DNA of 37,212 nucleotides from DASSJF01 sp035280345 (lineage in GTDB: Bacteria > Sysuimicrobiota > Sysuimicrobiia > Sysuimicrobiales > Segetimicrobiaceae), in contig DATEGA010000300.1 in the NCBI GenBank assembly GCA_035280345.1, forward strand, positions 1 to 37,212, written 5' to 3'. How positions within the stretch are numbered: the stretch's first letter is position 1; every line of letters begins with the position of its first letter. This document shows positions 26,437 to 35,301 of the stretch, one piece after another. Under the pieces are notes generated by a model that was given only the letters and a program-made list of their open reading frames with translations, ran no database searches and had not been told where the DNA came from. Made by a program: the position numbers and the translations under genes.

Positions 26437-28553
26437 CTCGCTGCCTCCCCTGTCTTCGCCGAACCGACGGGTTGAGCGGTCGAGCGCGCGCGCTCGAGCG
26501 CGGCCTTCCCCGCTCCGACGACGTGCTCGACCGTGAAGCCAAGTTCTTTCAACACCGTGGCACCCGGCGCCGACGCGCCGAAGCGGTCAATTCCAATCAT
26601 CGCCCCTCCCGCACCGACCCATCGGTCCCATCCGAACGTTGCCGCGGCTTCGACGCTCACCCGCGCCCGCACGTCGGGGGGCAGCACCTGATCGCGGTAG
26701 GCCGTGGGCTGGGCTTCGAACAACTCCCACGACGGCATCGACACGAGGCGGCATCGCACGCCGTCCGCAGCGAGCCGCTCGTGGGCCTCGAGCGCGAGCG
26801 ACACCTCCGACCCGGTGGCGATCAGGATCAGTTCCGGCCTGCGGGCACCGTCGCCGGCGTCGGCCAGCACGTACGCGCCGCGGGCCACGCCCGCCGCAGG
26901 CGCCAGTTTCCCGCGGTCGAACACCGGAAGCTTCTGGCGCGAGCAGACGATCGCGGTCGGCCCTCCCGTGCGCCGCAGCGCCACCCGCCACGCTTCCACG
27001 GCCTCGGCGGCGTCCGCCGGGCGGAGCACGACGAGGTTCGGAATGGCCCGCAGAGCGGCCAAGTGTTCGATCGGCTGATGCGTCGGCCCATCCTCGCCGA
27101 GGCCGACGCTGTCGTGCGTCCAGACGTAGATGACCTCGAGGTGCGAAAGCGCGGCGAGGCGCACGCTCGGCCGCATGTAGTCGGAGAAGACCAGGAACGT
27201 CGCGCCGTAGGGCCGGATACCGCCGTGCGCCGCCATCCCGTTGAGCGCGGCGCCCATCGCGTGCTCGCGAACGCCGAAGTGCACGTTGCGACCCGCGTAA
27301 CTCCACGGGCCGCCGGAATCCCCTTGGACGCCGTCGTGCGTGGAATCAGGACTCTCGAAGTCCCCTTCGCCCTTCAGCTGCGTCATGGTCGACGGATCCA
27401 GATCCGCCGAACCGCCCATCAGGTTGAACACGGCGGGCGCGATCGCGTTCATCGCCTTGCCCGACGCCTCGCGCGTGGCCATCGGCTTGTCCGCGGCGCT
27501 GAAGGACGGCAGCTTGGCTTCCCAGCCATCGGGCAGCCGTCCGCCCAGCGCCTCCTCGAACTCGCGGGCGAGATCGGGAAACGCCCGGCGATAGGCCGCC
27601 ATCCGGGTCCGCCACTCCGCGGTGAGCGCCTCACCGCGCGGCACCGCGCGGCGGAACAGCTCGCGCGCTTCGTCCGGAATGTAAAAAGTCTTGTCCTCCG
27701 GCCAGCCGTAGGCGCGCTTCGTCGCCTTGACCTCGTCTTCGCCGAGCGGCTCGCCGTGCGCCTTGAACGTGTCCTGCTTGTGCGGGCTGCCGTAGCCAAG
27801 GTGGGTGCGGACGATGATCAGCGACGGCTTCGCCTCCTGGGCCTTCGCCGCCGAGAGCGCGGCGCCGATCGCCGGCAAGTCGTTTCCGTCCGCCACGCGT
27901 TCGACGTGCCAGTCGTAGGCCTCGAACCGGCGGCCGACGTCTTCGTCAAACGTGACGGACGTCGTCCCCGACAGACTCACCTGGTTGGCGTCGTAGAGCA
28001 CGATCAGGCGTCCGAGCCGCAGGTGGCCCGCCAGCGACGCGGCCTCCGCCGCCACGCCTTCCATTAAATCGCCGTCGCTCGCGATGACGTACGTCCGGTG
28101 GTCGACGATCCCGTGCCCCGGCCGGTTGAATCGCGCCGCGAGCCAGCGCTCAACCATGGCCATCCCGACGGCGTTGCCGAACCCCTGGCCCAGCGGTCCG
28201 GTGCTGACTTCGACCCCCGGCGCGCAGTGGCGCTCGGGATGGCCGGGCGTGCGGCTGCCCCACTGGCGGAACTGCTTGATGTCGTCGAGCGTCAGATCGT
28301 ATCCGCTGAGGTGGAGCATGCTGTAGAGCAGCATGCTGGCATGCCCGGCCGACAGCACGAACCGGTCGCGGTCGGGCCACTCGGGGTCCTTCGGACTGTA
28401 GCGCATATGCCGGGTCCACAGCAGGTAGGCCATCGGCGCCGCGTCCATCGGCGCGCCAGGATGGCCGGAATTGGCTTTCTGGACCGCGTCGATGGATAGG
28501 GTCCGGATCGTATTAATGCAGAGTTGATCGAGGGTCTGCGTGCCGGTCGGCAT
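26433..28553 (-). CDS. tkt: Transketolase
   Basis: Protein of 706 aa. It carries the thiamine-diphosphate motif (SDGDLMEGV followed by VLYDANQVSLSG), N-terminal ANSGHPGAPM, STGPLGQG and the C-terminal-domain GVREHAMGAALNGMA and TIGGEDGPTHQPIEH-like stretch (VGLGEDGPTHQP). First gene of the pentose phosphate operon tkt-tal-gnd-zwf-opcA-pgl, with a recognisable promoter just upstream. Confidence 0.97.
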   Translation of the reverse strand: MPTGTQTLDQLCINTIRTLSIDAVQKANSGHPGAPMDAAPMAYLLWTRHMRYSPKDPEWPDRDRFVLSAGHASMLLYSMLHLSGYDLTLDDIKQFRQWGSRTPGHPERHCAPGVEVSTGPLGQGFGNAVGMAMVERWLAARFNRPGHGIVDHRTYVIASDGDLMEGVAAEAASLAGHLRLGRLIVLYDANQVSLSGTTSVTFDEDVGRRFEAYDWHVERVADGNDLPAIGAALSAAKAQEAKPSLIIVRTHLGYGSPHKQDTFKAHGEPLGEDEVKATKRAYGWPEDKTFYIPDEARELFRRAVPRGEALTAEWRTRMAAYRRAFPDLAREFEEALGGRLPDGWEAKLPSFSAADKPMATREASGKAMNAIAPAVFNLMGGSADLDPSTMTQLKGEGDFESPDSTHDGVQGDSGGPWSYAGRNVHFGVREHAMGAALNGMAAHGGIRPYGATFLVFSDYMRPSVRLAALSHLEVIYVWTHDSVGLGEDGPTHQPIEHLAALRAIPNLVVLRPADAAEAVEAWRVALRRTGGPTAIVCSRQKLPVFDRGKLAPAAGVARGAYVLADAGDGARRPELILIATGSEVSLALEAHERLAADGVRCRLVSMPSWELFEAQPTAYRDQVLPPDVRARVSVEAAATFGWDRWVGAGGAMIGIDRFGASAPGATVLKELGFTVEHVVGAGKAALERARSTAQPVGSAKTGEAAR

Positions 28554-28601
28554 GCTCTACTCCCGGAGGCCGTCGTGACGCACGGCGACTTCGCCTCGCC
28601 T

Positions 28602-28631
28602 ATTCTACGATTGCAGAACGCCCGCTGTCAC
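28602..28631 (-). promoter_or_regulatory. Sigma-70-type promoter for the pentose phosphate operon
   Basis: On the minus strand -35 GTGACA (28631-28626) and -10 TAGAAT (28607-28602) are 18 nt apart, each matching consensus at five of six positions. The -10 ends 49 nt upstream of the tkt ATG. The -35 overlaps the stop codon of the upstream aminotransferase gene. Confidence 0.6.
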
Positions 28632-29944
28632 GGCGCGACCCGGTGCGGTCCCGCGTGCACTTCGCCGAGCGCGTCGCGGGCGGCGTCAAGGGTACGTTCG
28701 ACATGATTCATCGTGTGCGCCGCCGACACGAGCCACCGCCCACCCGGCAGAACGCGGACGCCGCGCCGGCGCATCCCGGCCGCGAAGCGCTCGTACTCCG
28801 CCGCGCCGGCCGTCCGCGCAGAGGGCACATCCTCGATCGAGGGACGATCCGTGAGCCACATTTGAAACACCGGGCCGGGACCCTGCGTCAGCACGGGCAC
28901 GCCGCGCTCGGCGCCGGCCGCGCTCAGCCCGTCCATCAGCGCGCGTGCGGTCGATGTCAGCGCGGTGTAGGCGGCGCCGCCGTCCGCGCCCAGTACGTCA
29001 AGCGTCGCCCGCGCGGCCGCCATCGCGGGCGGATTGCCGTTGTAGGTCCCGCCGTGAATCACGCCCCCGGCCGCAAGCACGTCCATCAAATCACGGCGTC
29101 CGCCGACGACGCTCAGCGTGAAGCCGTTCCCGACCGCCTTCCCGAAGATCGTCAGATCGGGCGCGACGCCGAGCAGCGCCTGCGCGCCGCCCAGCGCAAC
29201 GCGGAACCCCGTAATCACCTCGTCGAAGATCAGCACCGCGCCGTCGCGATCGCACCACTCACGGATCGCACGCAGCAACCCGGGGACCGCCGGTATCACA
29301 CCGGTGTTGCACAGGATCGGCTCGAGGATCACCGCGGCGACCTCGCCGTGGTAGCGCGCAGCGGCCTCGTGGACGGCGGAGAGGTCGTTCCACGGCAGGA
29401 CGACGACGTCCCGAAGCGCCGACACCGGCTGGCCCCCACTCCCGGGGCGCGCCGGGGCGATCGCCTCGTCGGCGGGCGTCCGGTCGGCGGTGTAGATCGC
29501 ATCGAACCAGCCGTGGTAGTGCCCGTCGAACCGCACAACCAGCGACCGCTTCGTCGCGGCGCGGGCGATCCGCAGTGCCGCGTGGACCGCCTCGGAACCC
29601 GACGAGGTGCACCGGATGACCTCGACCGACGGCACCGCCGCGCTGATGCGCTCGGCGACCTCCGCTTCAAACGGATGCTGAGCGGCGAACACCAAGCCCT
29701 CGCGCACGGCGGAGACGACGGCCTCGGTGACGCGCGGGTCGGCGTGCCCGAGAATGACGGCGCCCATCCCGAGCACGTAGTCGATGTGCCACCGGCCCTC
29801 CGCGTCCTGGACCTCGGCGCCGCGGCCGCGCGTGACGACGAACGGCCCCGGACGTTCGCTGAGGCGGATGTTGCTGTTCACGCCGCCGGCCAGGTGCCGG
29901 CGGGCGCGCCGCATGTAGGCATCGGAGTTTGGTTGACCCTCCAC
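28628..29944 (-). CDS. Class III aminotransferase, glutamate-1-semialdehyde aminomutase-like
   Basis: Protein of 438 aa, PLP fold type I. Features: HLAGGVNSNIRLSERPGPF near residue 17, RCTSSGSEAVHAALRIARA, FDGHYHGW, FDEVITGFR and the PLP lysine in IFGKAVGNGF, where true HemL usually reads GKVIGGG. GTYNGNPPAMAAA replaces the HemL GTLSGNPLAM. It is therefore probably a HemL-like paralogue acting on another amino acid or amine rather than tetrapyrrole synthesis (inference); no other hem gene is nearby. GTG 29944 follows AAGGAG 7 nt upstream. Divergent from the oxidoreductase gene. Confidence 0.85.
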   Translation of the reverse strand: MEGQPNSDAYMRRARRHLAGGVNSNIRLSERPGPFVVTRGRGAEVQDAEGRWHIDYVLGMGAVILGHADPRVTEAVVSAVREGLVFAAQHPFEAEVAERISAAVPSVEVIRCTSSGSEAVHAALRIARAATKRSLVVRFDGHYHGWFDAIYTADRTPADEAIAPARPGSGGQPVSALRDVVVLPWNDLSAVHEAAARYHGEVAAVILEPILCNTGVIPAVPGLLRAIREWCDRDGAVLIFDEVITGFRVALGGAQALLGVAPDLTIFGKAVGNGFTLSVVGGRRDLMDVLAAGGVIHGGTYNGNPPAMAAARATLDVLGADGGAAYTALTSTARALMDGLSAAGAERGVPVLTQGPGPVFQMWLTDRPSIEDVPSARTAGAAEYERFAAGMRRRGVRVLPGGRWLVSAAHTMNHVERTLDAARDALGEVHAGPHRVAP

Positions 29945-30031
29945 GCCGCGCTCCTTCCATCCGATCGAGGCTCGGGCCTGCGTGCTCCGGCGCCGGAGGA
30001 CTGCGTCCGGCGTGTCCCGTATCAGAGCCGC

Positions 30032-31057
30032 ATGGCGGGATCACCGCTCGGCGTAGGCATCCACGGCGCGGGGAACGTGAGCACCCAGTACATCCAGGCG
30101 TTCACGCGTAACCCTCACACCGAAGTCCGGATGATCACGAGCCGGACGGCGGAGGCGGCGCGGCACCGCGCTGCGCAGTTCGGCCTCACGGCGGACGCCG
30201 GCGACCGACTCGATGTGCTGCTCCGGCGCGACGACATTCAGATTGTCGTGATCTGCACGCCCAACCATCTACACGCCGAAGAGGCGATCCGGGCCGCCCG
30301 CGCCGGCAAGCACCTCGTCGTCGAGAAACCGGTGGCCCTCACGCTGGGCGACCTTCGGGCGGTCGTGACCACTGTCGAGGAGCACCGCGTCAAGGCCACG
30401 GTGGGGTTCGTGCTGCGATGGAATCCGCTCATCCGGCTGGCGCGCCGGCTCGCCCGCGACGGGGCGCTCGGCGACCTGATGCTCGTCGAGGCCGACTACA
30501 TTCACCGGATCGATCTGGCGAAGCCGGGATGGGAATGGAAGGGCCGCGCCGCAACGGCCGGCGGCGCGCTCATGATGGGCGGCTGCCATGCGGTCGACGC
30601 GCTCCGTTACTGCGCCGGCGAGATCACGGCCGTATCGGCCTATGCGACACAGGTCGCGCGCCGGGACTTCGACTACCCGCCGACGATCACCGCGTCCCTG
30701 CGCTTTGCCGGCGGCGCCGTCGGCAAAGTCAGCGTGACGTTCGAGGCGTTCAGCCCGTACCTGTTCAACCTCAGCCTCTACGGCAGCCGCGGCACGCTGC
30801 GGAACAACCGGCTGTACGCATCGTCCCTCGACGGGCAGACAGACTACACGACGATCCCGACGATCCTGCCGGACAGCGCCGACGTGACGCACCACCCGTT
30901 CGGGGACGAGGTGGACGATCTCGTCGATGCGATCCGGGACGATCGCCCGCCCCGCGCGGCGCTGTCGGACGCGGCGCGCAGCCACGAGGTGTGTTTGGCG
31001 ATCGACCGGGCGTGGACGGAAGAGCGCCCCGTCACGCTGCCGCTCCCCGCCGAGTAG
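30032..31057 (+). CDS. Gfo/Idh/MocA-family NAD(P)-dependent oxidoreductase
   Basis: Protein of 341 aa. The N-terminal Rossmann domain has GIHGAGNVSTQYIQAF and the family VVEKPVALTL containing the conserved lysine near residue 97. The C-terminal domain includes GGALMMGGCHAVDALRY with the usual histidine. Members oxidise or epimerise sugars, inositols and similar polyols; the substrate is not readable. ATG 30032 has only a weak ribosome site. Convergent with the dipeptide-type permease gene, stops adjacent (TAGCTA). An Opp-type importer and FGGY kinase downstream make a sugar or polyol pathway plausible. Confidence 0.88.
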   Translation: MAGSPLGVGIHGAGNVSTQYIQAFTRNPHTEVRMITSRTAEAARHRAAQFGLTADAGDRLDVLLRRDDIQIVVICTPNHLHAEEAIRAARAGKHLVVEKPVALTLGDLRAVVTTVEEHRVKATVGFVLRWNPLIRLARRLARDGALGDLMLVEADYIHRIDLAKPGWEWKGRAATAGGALMMGGCHAVDALRYCAGEITAVSAYATQVARRDFDYPPTITASLRFAGGAVGKVSVTFEAFSPYLFNLSLYGSRGTLRNNRLYASSLDGQTDYTTIPTILPDSADVTHHPFGDEVDDLVDAIRDDRPPRAALSDAARSHEVCLAIDRAWTEERPVTLPLPAE

Positions 31058-31966
31058 CTAGCGGGTCGTGCGGCGCGGATCCAGGAGGTCGCGCAGGCCG
31101 TCGCCGACGAGGTTCAGCGAGAACACCAGCACGAAAATCGCGGCCCCCGGAAAGAACGCGTACCACGGCGCCTGGAACAGGTAGCTCCGCGCGCTCGACA
31201 GCATCACACCCCACTCCGGCGTCGGCGGCTGCGCACCGAGCCCCAGGAAGCTGAACGAGGCCTCGTACAGCACGGCGTAGGCGAACCCCAGCGACACCAA
31301 GACGATGAGCGGCCCGATCAGGTTGGGCAGCAGCGTGCGGACAATGACATGGGGTACCGGCGCGCCGATCGCGTGCGCGGCGATGACGTACTCGCGCTCC
31401 CGTTCCGCGATCATCGCGGCGCGCGAGACGCGCGCGAAGGTCGGCAGTGAGGCGACCGCGATCGCGAGCACCACGCTCGGCTCGCCGGGACCGAGCACCG
31501 CGACCATCGCGATGCCGAGCAGCAGAACCGGAAACGAGAACAGCACATCCATCACGCGGCCGGCCAGGCTGTCGTAGACGCCTCCGAAGAACCCGGTCGT
31601 AAGCCCGAGCGCGCTGCCCACGACCGCTGCGAGCAGCACCGCAGCGCTGCTGGCGAGGAGCGTGAGGCGCGCCCCGAAAAGCAGCCGGCTCAGCACGTCA
31701 CGTCCGTACTCGTCGGTCCCGAGCAGGTGCGCCGCGGACGGCGGCGCAAGCGTGACCGACATATGCTGGGCGTCCGGGGGATAGGCGGCCAGCAGTCCTG
31801 CGCAGACGGCCGCAAGACACAGCGCGACGACCGCGGCGAGTCCGACACTGAGGAGCCACCGCCGCGTGAGCCACCGGAGCGCGCGGCGGCGGCCGGCCAC
31901 ACGGGATCGCGCGGGCGGGGACGCCACGCCGTGCCCTTCGGCCGGGACCGTGGTCGCGGGCGTCAC
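31058..31966 (-). CDS. Opp/Dpp-type ABC permease, DppC-like
   Basis: Protein of 302 aa with a long charged N-terminus and about six membrane helices. Family features: LLGTDEYGRDVLSRLLFGAR near residue 85 and the coupling-loop EREREYVIAAHAIGA. GTG 31966 overlaps the dppB-like stop (GTGA). Pairs with the permease upstream. These transporters carry peptides, but in many lineages also oligosaccharides or nickel. Confidence 0.9.
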   Translation of the reverse strand: MTPATTVPAEGHGVASPPARSRVAGRRRALRWLTRRWLLSVGLAAVVALCLAAVCAGLLAAYPPDAQHMSVTLAPPSAAHLLGTDEYGRDVLSRLLFGARLTLLASSAAVLLAAVVGSALGLTTGFFGGVYDSLAGRVMDVLFSFPVLLLGIAMVAVLGPGEPSVVLAIAVASLPTFARVSRAAMIAEREREYVIAAHAIGAPVPHVIVRTLLPNLIGPLIVLVSLGFAYAVLYEASFSFLGLGAQPPTPEWGVMLSSARSYLFQAPWYAFFPGAAIFVLVFSLNLVGDGLRDLLDPRRTTR

Positions 31967-32925
31967 CGCGAGAACGTCCCCCGCCCGAGCCGCACACGCG
32001 GGTCCAGCACAGGATACAGGAGGTCGACCGCGAGATTGACCAGCACGAACGCCGTCGCGATGAGCAGGATGATCCCCGCGGCGACTTGGTAGTCACGGTT
32101 CAGGATCGCGTTCAGCACTAGCCGGCCGATGCCGGGCAGCGCAAAGACGGACTCCGTGATCACGGTCCCGCCGAGCAGATAGCCCATCTGCACGCCGAGC
32201 ACGGTGACGAACGGAATCAAGGCGTTGCGCATCGCGTGCCGCACGAGCACAACGAGCTCGGTCAGGCCCTTCGCCCGCGCCGTGCGGGTGAAGTCGGCCC
32301 CGAGCACCTCGAGCATGCTCGCCCGAAGATAGCGCATGAACTGCGTCGAGGCGAACGTGCCGAGCGCGACCGCGGGAAGGATCAGGCTGCGCAGGTTCGG
32401 GACTAGGCCGCTCGAGAGCGGGGTGAAACCGCCGGCGGGCAGCCAGCGCAGATACACGCTGAACACGTAGATCAGCATGATGCCGAGCCAGAACCCGGGT
32501 ATCGAGAGCCCGCCGAACCCAAGGGCGGTCGCGGTCAGGTCGAACCAGGATCCGGGCCGCACCGCCGACACGATGCCGGCTGGGACCGCGATCGCGACGG
32601 CGACCGCAAGCGACAACGCGGCGAGCTCGACCGTCACGGCCGACGCCCGCGAGACGAGCTGCAGCACGGTCAGATGGCTGAAATAAGACTCGCCGAGATT
32701 GCCGCGGAGCGCCTGTGCGGCCCACACCACGTACCGCACGTAGATCGGCCGGTCGAGGCCCCACTGATGGCGCAGGCTCGCCACGATATCCGGTGAGGCG
32801 TCGCTTCCGGCCATAATTTGCGCGGGATCGCCCGGGATGAAGTACGTCACGAGAAACACGAGAATGCTGACGCCGATGAGGGTGGGGATAACGCTCACCG
32901 CTCGCCACACGAGATACCTTGTCAT
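31963..32925 (-). CDS. Opp/Dpp-type ABC permease, DppB-like
   Basis: Protein of 320 aa. The N-terminal helix and LVTYFIPGDPAQIMAG near residue 25 are the DppB signature. LDRPIYVRYVVWAAQALRGNLGES and the coupling-loop TRTARAKGLTELVVLVRHAM are conserved. About six membrane helices. It follows the binding-protein gene after 83 bp containing a GC-rich hairpin. No cognate ATPase genes are in the window. Confidence 0.9.
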   Translation of the reverse strand: MTRYLVWRAVSVIPTLIGVSILVFLVTYFIPGDPAQIMAGSDASPDIVASLRHQWGLDRPIYVRYVVWAAQALRGNLGESYFSHLTVLQLVSRASAVTVELAALSLAVAVAIAVPAGIVSAVRPGSWFDLTATALGFGGLSIPGFWLGIMLIYVFSVYLRWLPAGGFTPLSSGLVPNLRSLILPAVALGTFASTQFMRYLRASMLEVLGADFTRTARAKGLTELVVLVRHAMRNALIPFVTVLGVQMGYLLGGTVITESVFALPGIGRLVLNAILNRDYQVAAGIILLIATAFVLVNLAVDLLYPVLDPRVRLGRGTFSR

Positions 32926-32982
32926 CCCGCCGCAGCCTCGGGACCGCAGCCCCGCTGATCAGCCGGCGCCAATTTCATGGCG

Positions 32983-33003
32983 GCCGGCCACGAGTCGGCC
33001 GGC
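32983..33003 (-). repeat. GC-rich hairpin between binding protein and permease genes
   Basis: Arms GCCGGCC (32983-32989) and GGCCGGC (32997-33003) with a 7-nt loop, just past the binding-protein stop. No T-run follows. Such hairpins often stabilise or partly end the upstream message so that the binding protein is made in excess; that role is inference. Confidence 0.4.
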
Positions 33004-33008
33004 GTCGA

Positions 33009-34634
33009 TCACCGGTCCAGCCAGACGTCGGTAAACCGCTGCTGAAACGCCGGATGCGGTACGAACGCTTTCACAGCCTGCACCGCGGCGTGCGCGGTCG
33101 AACGGTGGCAAAAGACCGGGCCCGGAAGGTAGGCGTTCCACAACTCTTGGACGCTGTAGTACGCCACCTTGCGTACCGGACGCTGGATGGCCGTCGCTCC
33201 CCGGTGCACCGCGGGCACGTATCCGGGGATCGACTCCGGGGTCAGGCCGTTGTAGTTGGCGGGAACCGGTGGGAAGAAGAGCCCCGCGGAGTACGTCAGC
33301 GCCGGATCGGCCGAGCCGCGCGGCGGGTAGTCCACCGCGGCAAAGAAGTCCTTCGTCTGGTTGAGACGCGCCGCCCATTGTCCGATGTCCACTTCCTCGA
33401 TCGGCGGCCGGTAGCCGAGCGACGCGAACGTCGCCTGGATCATCGTCGAGAGTTGTGTGAACTCCGGATAGCCCGACGGAGTCAACAAGGTGAAGTTCAG
33501 GCCCTGGCCCTTCGGATAGCCCGCCTTCTCCAACAAGCGCCCTACTTGGTCCGGGTTGTAGGTGTACGCCTTCTCCGTCTTCGGGTCGAAGGCCCAATGC
33601 GACGGCGTGAACGGGCTGTTGTCGAGGCGGCCCTGCCCGGCCAGGAAGTTCTTGATGAAGGCGTCGCGATCGAGCGCGTACGCGACCGCCTGCCGCACCT
33701 CCAGCTTGTTGAACGGCGGCTTGCGGGCGTTGAGGTACATCACGAACATCTGGTCCACCGGCGGTACGACCGAAACGGCCGCGCGCCGGTCCGCGCGCAG
33801 CCGCGGGACCTCGAGCAGGCTGAAATCGTACACCACGTCCACGTCGCCGGCCAGCAACTGCGAGATCCGTGTCTGCAGCTCCGTCACCGGCTTGAGGACG
33901 ATGCGCTCCACGTGCCCCGCGCCGGCTTCGTTCCAGTAGCGCGGCGCGCGCTGCAGTGTCACGCGATCGTTGGGCACCCACTCGACGAACCGATAGGGCC
34001 CCGAGCCGATCGGGGTCTTGCGGGCGAGGTCGGTCCCCTGGCTGCGTGGAGTGATGTCCACGTAGGCAAAGGCCGGAATCAGCTGGTTCTCGACGGCGTC
34101 GGTCTTGATCTTGACGTGGGTGGGATCGAGCACCTGAACGTCCTGGATCGGCGCGATGAACCCGCGCAGCCACGACCCGGTCTTCGGGTCGCGGATGCTG
34201 TCGAGGGTGAACTTCACATCGTCCGCGGTCAGCGGCTCGCCGTTGTGGAACCGCACGCCGCTCGGCAGCGTCACGACCAGACTGGTGTTGCCGTCCGTCC
34301 ATTCGAACGACTTCGCGAGCCTGGGCTTGAACTCAAGGGTGACGGGGTCCTGGTACGAGAGCTGATCGTAGACGTTGGTCTTGATGACCTTCCAGACGTT
34401 AAGTGTGCCCGTCCACGGATGCAGCGTGTTGATGTCGACCGACTGGCTGATCGTGATCGTGCCGCCACTCTTCGGCGCGGCCGCGGCGACGAGCGCCCGG
34501 CCGAATTCGGGCCACGCCGCGGCACCCGCTCCGGCCGCGATCCCCGCCGCGACGCCGGCGGCCGTCCGTCCCGTCTTTCGCAGCAACTCGCGGCGCGTCA
34601 TCGAGGGGCGCGTTTTCGCGGAGGAGCTGGCCAT
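33009..34634 (-). CDS. Family 5 extracellular solute-binding protein with Tat signal
   Basis: Protein of 541 aa. The N-terminus carries a twin-arginine motif (MTRRELLRKTG) and an Ala/Gly-rich segment. Mature family-5 features: INTLHPWTGTL, PRLAKSFEWTDG, VRFHNGEPLTADDVKFTLDSI and IGSGPYRFVEW. It supplies the DppB/DppC-like permeases downstream. ATG 34634 has GGAGG 7 nt upstream and is preferred to ATG 34640. Ligand could be a peptide, oligosaccharide or other compound. Confidence 0.9.
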   Translation of the reverse strand: MASSSAKTRPSMTRRELLRKTGRTAAGVAAGIAAGAGAAAWPEFGRALVAAAAPKSGGTITISQSVDINTLHPWTGTLNVWKVIKTNVYDQLSYQDPVTLEFKPRLAKSFEWTDGNTSLVVTLPSGVRFHNGEPLTADDVKFTLDSIRDPKTGSWLRGFIAPIQDVQVLDPTHVKIKTDAVENQLIPAFAYVDITPRSQGTDLARKTPIGSGPYRFVEWVPNDRVTLQRAPRYWNEAGAGHVERIVLKPVTELQTRISQLLAGDVDVVYDFSLLEVPRLRADRRAAVSVVPPVDQMFVMYLNARKPPFNKLEVRQAVAYALDRDAFIKNFLAGQGRLDNSPFTPSHWAFDPKTEKAYTYNPDQVGRLLEKAGYPKGQGLNFTLLTPSGYPEFTQLSTMIQATFASLGYRPPIEEVDIGQWAARLNQTKDFFAAVDYPPRGSADPALTYSAGLFFPPVPANYNGLTPESIPGYVPAVHRGATAIQRPVRKVAYYSVQELWNAYLPGPVFCHRSTAHAAVQAVKAFVPHPAFQQRFTDVWLDR

Positions 34635-34710
34635 GGGCATGCCTCCAAGGCGGCGCGAATGGGTGGTTTGCAGAGGTTCGCGGCGCCGCGGTGCGGTCCT
34701 CCGCGGGAGC

Positions 34711-35301
34711 CTAGCTCTGTCCCGGCCCTTTAGGAGGGTCGTCGCCCGGGGCCCCGTAAGCGCGCATCACTTGAAAGACCATAAGGTCCCATGCGTTGCG
34801 AACACCGATGACCATCAGCAAGATGCTGGACGTCGCAAGTGCATCCAACGCATGCCCCCGCGACGGGGCGCCCGCGGCCGCCCTGAGCAGCCCGATGCCG
34901 GCGTCGACATATAGGACGTAGCAGATGGACGGCATCAGCTCGTACCACACCAGGTCGCTTCGGTCGAGCGCCCCCGTGCGATAGCGCCCCCGCACGAAGG
35001 GGAGATGGCGGAGAGTGTATCCGAGGCTGCCGGCGCCGGTGAGTATCAACATCACCCCGAACACCGTTTCGTTGAGCGTCGGGACGGACACGACGACGGC
35101 AGTCACCAGTACGTAGACGAAGTGAATGTACGTCGGGCTTAGAAACACGTTGTACGCCAGCTGGGCCATCGACCGCTCCTGGGCCGTCGGTCTACGAGTC
35201 GCCCCCAGCGAAATCGCAATGAACATCAAACCGGCGAGGGTGGCAGCCGCACTGCCGATCAGCGTGTAGAAGTTCTGCCACGCCTGCAACTGCGCGATCA
35301 A
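34711..35301 (-). CDS. Small integral membrane protein, unknown function
   Basis: Protein of 196 aa with about five hydrophobic segments: TLIGSAAATLAGLMFIAISL, the FVYVLVTAVVVSVP stretch, VFGVMLILTGAGSLGY, SICYVLYVDAGIGLL, and ATSSILLMVIGVRNAWDLMV. I do not recognise a family and see no catalytic motif. The start is a TTG at 35301 overlapping the FGGY kinase TGA, with GAGGGG 5 nt upstream, so the two are translationally coupled. Third-position GC bias matches neighbours, supporting a real gene. Confidence 0.7.
   Translation of the reverse strand: MIAQLQAWQNFYTLIGSAAATLAGLMFIAISLGATRRPTAQERSMAQLAYNVFLSPTYIHFVYVLVTAVVVSVPTLNETVFGVMLILTGAGSLGYTLRHLPFVRGRYRTGALDRSDLVWYELMPSICYVLYVDAGIGLLRAAAGAPSRGHALDALATSSILLMVIGVRNAWDLMVFQVMRAYGAPGDDPPKGPGQS

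Noticed and set aside
28628..29944. Calling this gene hemL
   Set aside because: The PLP-lysine context and the substrate-loop motif differ from HemL, and no tetrapyrrole gene is adjacent.
28643..30031. Long open frame on the plus strand running into the oxidoreductase gene
   Set aside because: The part before ATG 30032 is antisense to the HemL-like aminotransferase and has no homology; it is an open shadow frame fused by absence of stops.
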